Shown piece after piece: positions 1-8,582 of a stretch of DNA of 13,636 nt (positions within the stretch are counted from its first letter, which is position 1; each line of letters begins with the position of its first letter). This stretch comes from Basidiobolus heterosporus B8920 (Eukaryota; Basidiobolomycota; Basidiobolomycetes; Basidiobolales; Basidiobolaceae). The stretch is from contig JNET01032487.1 of assembly GCA_000697455.1 (NCBI GenBank), forward strand, positions 1-13,636, read 5' to 3'. The position numbers and the translations under genes were made by a program. Below the pieces are notes generated by a model that made no database searches, was not told the origin of the DNA, and saw only the letters and a list, made by a program, of their open reading frames with translations.

Positions 1-546
1 TTCGGAAAATTCATCCTTTTTTCAGAAATTAAGCCTTTTCCCACTTGTTGCTAATGATAATAAAAGAAAAGCCAAATCCTTCAGGATTCTTCGGATCATG
101 TGCACATGCCACGGTGATTAGGTATCTTACGGCCAAGTCACTGCCATGATAGCTACCAAGTAGCTATCTAAGTGCCCTAGATGGTAAGTCAACAATTAGG
201 AACCAACTACCAGTAACCATTCATTTGGTCTGTGGGAAATTGTGCCGAAGCGTTGACCATATCTCTTCTTCTTTTCATACAACAAAATTATTTTGAATTC
301 AATCATCTTTTGAACCAAGTTGACGAAAGTTAATGTTAACAGCAAAGTGAGTTGATCATGACAAACCTTGAAATGAATTTAAGCAAGCCTCTGGACGTAT
401 AGGAAGGGTGATAATACATAAGTATGTGGAAATCGATATTCCGTTAGCGTTAAATAAATATCCCCGCTTTATCACGAATGCTACTAGTTCTTAATATCTA
501 CAAAACTAGCAAACTACTGAATCCCTTTTGGAGTTAAATAAACCAA
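1..546. other. Left intergenic stretch, no gene recognised
   Basis: I found no protein-like reading frame or exon pair here on either strand. The longest open stretch I read, on the plus strand at about 155-295, has no recognisable composition or start codon. The stretch holds a 9-bp perfect inverted repeat (listed separately) and ends at the probable 3' end of NUP93. It may contain the far end or the promoter of a gene outside the window. Confidence 0.5.
148..168. repeat. Perfect 9-bp inverted repeat with 3-nt loop
   Basis: GATAGCTAC at 148-156 and its exact reverse complement GTAGCTATC at 160-168 flank the trinucleotide CAA. In RNA this would be a short stem-loop. It lies outside any gene found here and has no T-run, so no terminator role is claimed. 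Confidence 0.7.
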
Positions 547-556
547 TTTATTTATT
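547..556 (-). promoter_or_regulatory. Candidate poly(A) signal of NUP93
   Basis: On the minus strand two overlapping AATAAA hexamers (551-556 and 547-552) lie 80-90 nt beyond the NUP93 stop codon. Position and sequence fit a poly(A) signal; no cleavage site is visible. Confidence 0.55.
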
Positions 557-635
557 GAAATGTATGACGAGGAATAGAATTGAATAAAATTCAAGGTAAA
601 CGAAAAAGGAATGTGAAATATATTACATTAATTCA

Positions 636-3600
636 TTAGTTCATGAAAACATCCAACCGATTCAACTGTGCATAGGTATCAGCTGGCATTCTGAATTGGA
701 TCATTCCGGCGAATACCATGAGGGCTCTAGCTTTTTGACGGATAAGAAGCATTTTCTAGAAAGATCAAAGGGTTGGTTAGTCAATGAATCCCTGTATCTG
801 GGTCAACGCAAATGAGGAACTGTTTCACGTACGTTTTGACGAGCTGCGTCACTATAAGGTGAGCTCTTGAGTGGTCCGTAGATTTTGGACAACATGTTCA
901 TAGCGGTTAAAAGGATATCGGGGAAATGACGGCCAACATTTTCGTCCAATCCCTTAAACTCATCGACTTTTCTGCTGATGAGGCTCATGTCGTTTTCAAG
1001 TGGGATGATATTTAATGTTTCAATGGCCTAGGATGGAACGGTTGGGATTGAAGGTCAAGATTAGTATCGATTTTTGATGGTGAAAGGGAAATTCATTCAT
1101 TACCATTAATGCGTCTTCCCAGCGATTGTTCTCAGCCAACGATTTGAATTCCAACAACTTCAAAAGGATGCCACAGGTTTCTTTGCTCTTTTCAGATACC
1201 TTGGAGATTTTCTCGGGACTCTGCATGTAATGTGAGATCACCTCTTCGGCAGTGGTTTTAATGTTGCTTGTGTTGGATAAGCCAGCAACTCCAGAAACAT
1301 CATTGGCAAACGATTGCTGCTTCTGTATGGGTGCGGCAAGAGAGTCAGAAAGTTGCTTGATAATTACCATGATGACTGTGTCGTAGTCTTCGGCCAGATC
1401 ATAAAGTCGAAGGGCATCCGAGAACTTGCCTTCGGTATAGTTTCTTTCAGCTGCACGCTTGGTGAGATCTCTGACGAATTCTTTCTCGTTTTTGATAGAA
1501 ATGAGTGGAAGGTATTTTTCGATGGAGCCAGGCTGGTGAGTACCATCGGGTCTTAAATCACCCAACAGGGTCTGATAGTCCCCAGTCTCCATGACCAAAT
1601 CACAGATGTAGTCATGACAGAGGGTAATGTAGTCTTCGCCAACTGACTTGCCAAAGAGGCATAGAATGCAGAGATAGTGCAGAGCCTCCAATGGGTCTGA
1701 ACGAGCAAACATATTGGTGTATTGATGAATCATGCGAGGGATGTTGAATGTCACAGATTCGAATCCTGTAGAGTCGGTGTCTTTGATCAAGAAGTCCATT
1801 CCTAGGTTCTGTAGATCCTTGGGAACCTTAAGAAGACCGTAATAGGCTAGAGTGATTGCAAAGTGAACAGCCTCGACTTGATACCTGTTAGACAGATAGA
1901 GATAGTGAACAGCTCTCTCAAACTGACAGCTAAGCAACAAAACCTGGAAGTAATGAATGGGGTTGTTTCCCTTGGGGTTGAAATGTGCTGCTCCAAACTT
2001 AAGCAAGAGAGTTTGAAGGTCTTGCAAGGTATATCTTTCATGGACCAAGTCACTAGGATCGATGGACTCCCTGATAAGAGTCAGCTGCAACCAGAGGTAA
2101 TCCTCAGTGGTCTGAATCACATCAGCTACAGTTTTCTGCTTCAATTCACATCTGCCAAGAATCTTGTAGACTGCGATCTTGTATGGGTCGGGGATATCTC
2201 TAACATTGCGTATTTGTTGAGTGTACTCGGAAAGCAAATACTCACGCATATTGTTAGGGAGGAGTCTGTTTTCATCGTTGAGATAGGCCTTGAAGTAAGA
2301 AACGAAGGAGCTCTCGGAGTTCTGAAGGTAGTTCTGATGTTCCAAGGCAAATTTGTAAGCTTCTTGAGCATGGCCAGATCTCAAAAGATAGTAAATGTGA
2401 GCCCAAATTGGAGTGTTGTTATAAACTTCGAGATGAGGGGGGAAGACATTTCCAGGTCTCCAAAGTTTCAGGTTGATGTAAGCGCGAATCTTATTATGGA
2501 TAGAAGGAATTCCACCCAGGTTGGCGTCTTGAGGACGCATAATAATGGTCTTTTCGATGTGCTCTAAAAATTGGTCTTCCAAGTATTTACGCGAATTATC
2601 AACAAGGTCCTGTCGGAGCTTAATGGCTTGTGTACTGCTATAGTTCTCGTTTAAATAAGCTCTGGAATATTCACCTTCTTCGAGCGATTGTCTTTGGAAC
2701 ACTCCATTGATTACATGTTGCTCCCCAACAACGGTGGCCAATAATTTCCAGCTATCAATTATCTGCTGTGCCTTCATGTCACCACTAAGGCTTTTAGCAA
2801 TCTCTTCAAAGGCATGAACAATACCATAGGCCTCGTTATTAAGACGATGATCGTTAAGTGCCTTAACAACAGTAGCGTAGCGAATCATTCTTGAATGAGA
2901 CTGCAAGCCTGAAGCGGTTTGGTTGTTGGAGCGTACACTCTTACTAAATTGAGAGGCCCCCAATTGAGAGCTACCTAAGAAGTTAGAAGTAATTTCAGAA
3001 GATCCAAAATCAGTCTCCATTCCTTCCACATTTCTGCCTTTGTGTTGACCAAGCTCCTCGAAGATCTTTTTCTTAGATCTTTCCCATTCGAGTGAAAGAA
3101 GACGTTCGCAAGTGGAGTCAAAATCTTTGAGAGACTAAACTTAAAAAGTTGAGCGTAACCTATTCGCTTCTATGATTAATAAAAAGCACCAACCTGCTTG
3201 CGACCTTCTTCTATGGCACTGATGATGATTTGTTCGTACTCATGACGTAAATGGCCCTGAAACATACGTCCTTTAGAAAACACGTGGTATTAACATCTAT
3301 AGAAACCATTTAGTACCTCAATATCGGTATCATGAATTGGCTTTAGTGGCTCAAAGGTTGCAAGGGGATTAATGGAGTTGAGAGTTTGTGTCAGTTCATC
3401 GGCATTGAAACCACCATCGGCGAGAAGATAATGACTACGAACAAGATCGGTAAGACTAAGATGGCTTCAAACTACGAGAAAGTATATATTTTAGATTTGA
3501 CTTACGCTTTGCTATCAATTCCATCACCAGTTCTGGCTGCCTTAGCGGCAAGTTTCCTGGAAGAATTCTCGATCTGGCCAAGGCCTCGTTCTATCTGTGG

Positions 3601-3675
3601 TAAATCAACAGAAGAGGAAATTTGGTCGGTTAACCGACGCGATTGTTCTAACAGTTGTTTAAGATTAGCCGCCAT
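636..3675 (-). CDS. NUP93: Nucleoporin NUP93/NIC96, nuclear pore inner-ring scaffold
   Basis: Scaffold nucleoporin of the inner ring, which anchors the Nup205/188 and Nup35/Nup155 modules and the channel Nup62 complex in its family. Six exons on the minus strand: 3675-3506, 3455-3317, 3256-3194, 3134-1104, 1027-833 and 755-636. The five introns are 50-77 bp, all phases agree, and the product is 905 aa (human NUP93 has 819, yeast Nic96 839). Residues 1-60 form an amphipathic helix beginning MAANLKQLLEQSRRL, like the human N-terminus. NPLATFEPLKPIHDTDIE near residue 95 and SAIEEGRK near 116 are family blocks. A Ser/Asn/Gln-rich linker lies at about 165-205. The rest is alpha-solenoid with NTPIWAHIYYLLRSG, DPYKIAVYKILGRCE, TEDYLWLQL and the C-terminal block ARALMVFAGMIQFRMP followed by the terminal LDVFMN. 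The start ATG sits in a strong ACCATGG context. The longer length comes mainly from the linker and solenoid loops. Confidence 0.97.
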
Positions 3676-4078
3676 GGTAGTTGTGTATATTCCAAGATTG
3701 ACCGAGGTGACCGTAGTCGTCTAAAGGCTTGCTGAGGAATGGAACAGCAATAATTAACAAACCGAAAGATTTCTAGATTTGATTTGTTTTGATGATTTTT
3801 CTTTTTTCAATTAAGTTAAATTTTTAATGGAATATTGAGCAGAGATCACGGGCTTAATATATCGCATTATTCTATCAAGATGATGAATCTGCTTAATCTC
3901 CAATTTACTACTTTCTTGAGTTCCGTGATTTGTCCACATTATTGATCGAAATGTTTAAAAATATGAAGAGGCATCACAGCATTTGTTGACAGAATTTGGA
4001 ATGACTTGCTTCTGGTAACAATTGGATTGCTATTCGTCCGTTGCTTCAGAGCTTAGTTTACTACAGTGATTGAGGAGG
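3676..4078. promoter_or_regulatory. Divergent promoter between NUP93 and HOP2
   Basis: The 403 bp between the two start codons must hold both promoters and 5' UTRs. The middle is AT-rich (about 3770-3870). No convincing TATA box or named operator could be fixed by eye. The HOP2 start context is AGGATGG, with a purine at -3 and G at +4. Confidence 0.6.
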
Positions 4079-5187
4079 ATGGCACCCACCAAGAAAAAAG
4101 TCAAGCTTGAAAGTGTTGACGATGGTATTTCTCTAGAGCTACGTACATTTTTAATTGATAGATAGCTCATGTCAGGTTTCCTTAAAGCTGAACAAACTGT
4201 ACTTGATTATCTACAAAAAACCAATAGACCCTACAGCGCCAGTAAGTAATAGTGTTTAAAGGCTTTTCACTCTGAGGAAAAGCTCTTGACTTCACTCATT
4301 CGGTTTCTATTGCTTTCAGCTGATGTCTTCAACAACCTTCATGGCGCTGTTGGAAAGACCGCGATTCAAAAGAGTCTAACCCAACTGGTGGAAAAAGAAG
4401 AAATCGTAGGAAAAGTATATGGAAAGCAATGGGTTTATTGTATTAGTCAGGTAAAACAAGTCATAGTAAAAGTGAATTAGGACAAGAAACCTGTACTTCC
4501 CTGCTCTACCTTAGGAAAAATTTGATACCCCCTCGCAGGGAGATTTAGACAAAATGGACAAAACCATTGAAGAGTTGAAACAAAAGATGGAGCTACAGAA
4601 AGAGAGAAATAAGCAACTGACCTCTGGTAACAGGCTAGTTTGTTTATTTTGAAAGCATGCCCCGGAGACTTAAACGTCATTTTCTAGTTTTAAATGGTCT
4701 TAACAACTCGCTTACAAATGATGAAATAGACGCAAAACTAAGTTCGCTTGAAGTCGAGGTAGATTTGCGATGGATTTATTGGTGCTGTATCATTCTCATA
4801 TTATCATCTGCCTTAGAATACGAGATACACCGAAAGATTGGCTAATTTGCGAGAGGGGGGCAAGCAAATGACATTGGAAGATAAAAAGAAGATAGACACC
4901 GAGTACGAAAATAACAGGAAATTGTGGAGGACACGGAAAAGAATGGTATGTCTTTAGGCTTTCGTGGTTGGTGATGAGCATGTTGTAATATATACAGTTT
5001 ACCGATATTTTCAATACCATTACCGAGTTCATGCCCGGGAAACCCAAGGATCTCATAGTAAGTGCGAGGAGGTGCGAGTGCACCCTTTCGAGATAATCAC
5101 TAACACTTTCTCTAGGAAGAGCAGGGGATAGAGACTGATGCTGATGCTGGTGTAGACATCAATGCTGATCCATTAGCTGGGTTATAG
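4079..5187 (+). CDS. HOP2: Homologous-pairing protein 2 (HOP2/PSMC3IP/TBPIP)
   Basis: Nuclear partner of MND1. In the family the heterodimer stabilises the Dmc1/Rad51 filament and promotes duplex capture during meiotic recombination. Eight exons: 4079-4124, 4176-4241, 4320-4450, 4515-4626, 4688-4758, 4817-4945, 4998-5057 and 5116-5187. The seven introns are 51-78 bp and all phases agree, giving 228 aa (human 217). A basic tract PTKKKVKLE at residues 3-11 could be a nuclear localisation signal. Residues 18-81 are the winged-helix DNA-binding domain, with TNRPYSATDVFNNLH and KVYGKQWVYC matching the family. Residues 82-145 are heptad-rich coiled coil (MND1 dimerisation). Then come the family block RKLWRTRKRM and the C-terminal helices FNTITEFMPGKPKDL and EEQGIETDAD. 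It is divergent from NUP93 and in tandem with ATG16, 358 bp upstream of it. Exons are short, so unspliced reading frames show only fragments. Confidence 0.96.
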
Positions 5188-5274
5188 GTGAGGCTGTCTA
5201 CCCACGGAAACTCTTAATTAGCTGAAATCATTGCCGAGTGCGCCTTTCATTCCCACCCCTTTGCTCAGACAATA

Positions 5275-5320
5275 TATAGCACTGAACAAACTAACCCAAA
5301 TCCTGTATAGCACCGAACAA
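5275..5320 (+). repeat. Short direct repeat in HOP2 3' UTR
   Basis: TATAGCACTGAACAA at 5275-5289 and TATAGCACCGAACAA at 5306-5320 match at 14 of 15 bases with a 31-bp period. The second copy runs into the AATAAA hexamer. It could be a small local duplication or a 3' UTR motif; nothing more can be said. Confidence 0.6.
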
Positions 5321-5324
5321 TAAA
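5319..5324 (+). promoter_or_regulatory. Candidate poly(A) signal of HOP2
   Basis: AATAAA lies 132 nt downstream of the HOP2 stop and well before the ATG16 start, in the right place to end the HOP2 transcript. Confidence 0.55.
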
Positions 5325-5545
5325 TTCTAACATCTGGCTAGTAAAAGCAGTCTTACCAAGCATTCACTTAGCATTAACCATGATACTAGCACCCACCAAT
5401 CATGTGATTCGGCACGATGATGTCAATGTGTCTGCGGATCATAATTCCAACCAAATTTGTATAGTAGCATCTAGTAACATCGATAGATATATACCTTGCT
5501 GCCTAAAATCCCCAACAATCATACTACATTTAATATTATCACTTT

Positions 5546-8305
5546 ATGGCTACTGAGCAATTGAAACCTTGGGAGGCAAATCTTCTTACTCAACTTCAAA
5601 AAAGGGATGTCACAGTCCAAGCGTTCAAGAGCGTATTTGAGTCGTGTAAGTCAGCTTCACCCATAAGTATGTCACCTGAAGTGGTTAAATATTCAAACTT
5701 AGAACAAACCCCAGATTACCGACTAGAACAAAAATTACTTAATTTGAAGAAAGAGCATTCGGCGGAAATATCTAACCTGAGGCAACAGCAGCAGGCGGAC
5801 CTTCTAAAACTAGATAAGGGAAATCTCGAAGAAAGGTTGGGTCTTTTAAAAAAGCACTTAACAAGCTTCAAGCTAACGGCTAATTACCGTAATATTTTAT
5901 ACGCAGAACAACCTTACTTGCAGATCAAACAAGGCTTAAAGAGCTAGAAAAACAAATTCTAGACTTGAAAGATGAGCGAGGTGAATTATACAAGACCCAA
6001 GGCCAAAATGCTCAAAGATTGTTGGAGGCAAATGAAACCATGAAAAAAATGGAGGAGAAAGCTAAAACTGATGAGCAGAAGTATAGAGCATATTCAGGAT
6101 GCTACGCTTATAGTTCGATATCTGATGAGTATTTTTCTATGAAGAATAGAGAAGTTGACTGCGGAGGTAGAGAAATTGATGATCAAAGCAAAGCACCAAG
6201 TTGAAGTCATTCGCGAAAAAGACTCGACCATCCAAGTACTTCATTTTCCTTGTTGCTTAAAATATGAATATTGCTGACCACAAGCTGTAGTTTATCCACG
6301 ACGAGATGACAGCACTACAACTAGAGCTCACCAAGACTGATGAGAAAATGGCGGAAATAAAGAAAGAGAATTCTGAGCTGCTCGATCGTTGGATTAAAAA
6401 GAAGAACGAGGAAGTAGAGCGAATGAATGAAGCAAACCTATATTCTCAGAGGTAATTGTTCCTCAATAGCCACTTGCTCTTGATTCACCACCATATTTAC
6501 GAAACTGTTTTCTTGAATCGTTAAAGATCGCCCGGAGTGTCTGGACACGAGAAGACGCTTTCTGGGTCGAGTTATCTAGCAGATGCCATCTGGAAGTATG
6601 AATTGTCCTTCCGAATTGTAAACACAGTATCCATTTCAATTCGGCATTAAATGATCTTTTTAGACTCCGCAGATCAACTACAGGATCCCCACAAATAAGC
6701 CCAACTCCACTTCCCAAGCAGTTGAACGAGACTCATGCCGAGTCAATTATGCCTACCGAGCTGAAAATTAAATTTGTAACTATCTCTACTTGTAGGAATT
6801 ATCTTGCGATCTCGTCAAGCTAACCGGGAACGATATTGAGCCCGCACATACAGATGTGATAAACACTATCCAGGTTTCGCCAGATGGGACCATGATTGCG
6901 ACTGGCGGAGAAGACAAAAAAGTCAAAATTTTCGACAGTCGAAAAGGTTTCGTACACATGGCTGGTTTTTGTTCATTTCGGATTCTAACAGATGTATCGA
7001 CAGGGACATTGATTCAGAGTTTCAGCGGCTCACTTCAATCCGTTATGTGCGTTGATTTCAGCTACACTGATGACATGGTTCTTGGCACTTCGAATGATAA
7101 CTCGACGCGCTTGTGGAGTACTAGCACGGGACGTGTAAAGGTTAGGAGTTTTGGGATTGCATTATTAAGTATTTTTACCAATTGGCAACGGCATGTAGAT
7201 GACTCTGACTGGGCATATCGGGAAAGTCTTTTCTGCAAGGTTCAACGGGGATTCCTCCCGAGTGGTATGTGAGCTCAAGATTTAGTGACAATTTTTGGAT
7301 TCGAAGACTGACACTTCAGCATCAGATATCAGGTAGTCACGATCGAACTATAAAAATATGGGATCTGAACCGAGGCTACTGTAAGGCTTGCCATTTATTA
7401 CTCACAAAATATGCTTGCTAACAGATTACTCTCGCAAAAGGTGTTAGGACGATTTTTTCCTTCTCTAGTTGTAACGATGTCTGCCTGGCAGATAGTGATG
7501 GGTTTGTATACGAATCTTGCACTTTGCCGATACTGGTAACTGAATGATCTTCATAAGTGCAACGATCGTTAGCGGTCATCTAGATAACAATGTTCGTGTG
7601 TGGGATGCTCGAAGTGGCAAATGTATTAAAGATCTGGGCGGGATACACCAAGCACAAATCACTTCGATCAGCGTTACTCCTGGTAAAACTTCACCATTTT
7701 GCCATCTAATTCATTCAAATCATTGGCTAAATCCTACAGCTAGATGGTAACAAAATGCTGACCAGCTCTAGAGACAATACCTTGAAACTCATAGATCTCA
7801 AAAACTATGAAACGCTCCATACTTACCAGTAAGTTCGGATGTTCATGGCTCTTTCCTGAAATGTGACTCACGTCTTCTTTAGGGCAGATGGCTACTTTAG
7901 TGGGATAAATTGGGCTAAAGCGGCAATCAGGTTTGTTCGCAGGATTTTCTCTTTTGAAGCAGGTAACCAACCTTATCCACACTCTAGTCGAGATGGAAGA
8001 TATGTGGCAGCCGGATCAGTAGGTAAGTAGCTATACTGTAGTTACCAATTTGATAGTCTTCGCCTCAAAACTGATCGTCTGCAAAAGATGGTACGATCTA
8101 CTTCTGGGACGCAGAATCTGGCCACCTAGAGAAAAAACTCAAAGAACACACGTAAGCTTTTTTGTTGGGTGATTCTGTCAATTCAATATCTAATATCGTT
8201 CATGACCTATTGAATAGTTCGGCGATATGTGGCGTTGTCTGGAGTCCTTTGGGAGACCATGTATTTAGTGCAGACAGAGATCGGACTGTTTGTATTTGGA
8301 AATAG
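5546..8305 (+). CDS. ATG16: Autophagy protein ATG16 with C-terminal WD40 propeller (ATG16L type)
   Basis: Subunit of the ATG12-ATG5-ATG16 complex, which places lipidation of ATG8 on the forming autophagosome. Eighteen exons: 5546-5645, 5715-5835, 5907-6080, 6145-6235, 6291-6451, 6527-6595, 6664-6775, 6841-6946, 7004-7140, 7199-7264, 7326-7380, 7441-7501, 7558-7682, 7744-7828, 7883-7930, 7988-8022, 8088-8151 and 8218-8305. All phases agree, giving 565 aa (human ATG16L1 has 607). Residues 8-40 are the ATG5-binding helix (PWEANLLTQLQKRD, then AFKSVFESYYRLEQK). About 45-215 is coiled coil, ending in ENSELLDRWIKKKNEE, which matches the human coiled-coil end. About 216-275 is a Ser/Pro linker. From 278 to the end there are seven WD40 blades, for example SPDGTMIATGGEDKKVKIFD, ISGSHDRTIKIWDL, IVSGHLDNNVRVWDA and VFSADRDRTVCIWK; the protein stops right after blade 7. 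The splice sites around 6452-6663 (linker) are the least certain. Confidence 0.95.
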
Positions 8306-8582
8306 CATCGATATATTAATAATATAAATAATACAAATCGCCTTGTAACGAGATGTTTTATATAAGAGACAGGAACACGGCGAGAGAGCAAGAAAATAAT
8401 ACAACCAAACTGAAGTGAGTTACACACATAACGGATAGGTGAATTAGGAGGTAAATGTTCAGAAAGGGACAAAATCGGGTGATGGGGAAGTAAGAAAGCT
8501 GGTATGATCTGACTGCATTGTGTGAAGTTGTGAAAAGAGGTATACTATTACTGTGAAGTGGGGCTTAGTGGTGGAAGGAAAC
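8306..8582. other. Convergent 3' ends of ATG16 and the PP2A B'' gene
   Basis: The two stop codons face each other across 277 bp, so both 3' UTRs lie here and may overlap. An A/T run at 8311-8336 follows the ATG16 stop and may serve its 3'-end formation, but no exact AATAAA was found on either strand. No coding exon was seen. Confidence 0.6.

Larger units (their letters stand above)
5188..5545 (+). promoter_or_regulatory. HOP2 3' region and ATG16 promoter
   Basis: The 358 bp hold the HOP2 3' UTR, with a canonical AATAAA at 5319-5324 (132 nt after the stop), and then the ATG16 promoter and 5' UTR. An AT-rich GATATATACC lies at about 5486-5495, 50-60 nt before the ATG16 start codon. A 15-bp imperfect direct repeat overlaps the poly(A) region. 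No gene was seen here. Confidence 0.55.

Noticed and set aside
1756-1766. GATTCGAATCC, a tRNA B-box-like sequence
   Set aside because: It lies inside NUP93 coding sequence, and I saw no A-box, anticodon arm or acceptor stem around it.
1863-2567. A 234-codon open frame on the plus strand
   Set aside because: It is the antisense of the large NUP93 exon, whose minus-strand protein matches the family throughout. The plus frame has no protein-like blocks of its own.
3666-3673. TAGCCGCC, similar to the yeast meiotic URS1 core, near HOP2
   Set aside because: It overlaps the NUP93 start codon and its second and third codons, so coding explains it. It is over 400 bp from the HOP2 start, and URS1 use outside yeasts is not established here.
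5907-5930. A 35-bp intron ending at 5929-5930 in ATG16 (GTAATA...TTGCAG)
   Set aside because: It is shorter than any other intron here. The 71-bp intron 5836-5906 has a CTAAC branch site and gives a smoother coiled coil.
6776-6795. A 20-bp GTAACT...TGTAG intron before the first WD40 blade
   Set aside because: Too short to splice. The 65-bp intron 6776-6840 shares the donor, has a CTAAC branch site 15 nt before its acceptor and joins directly to the first blade.
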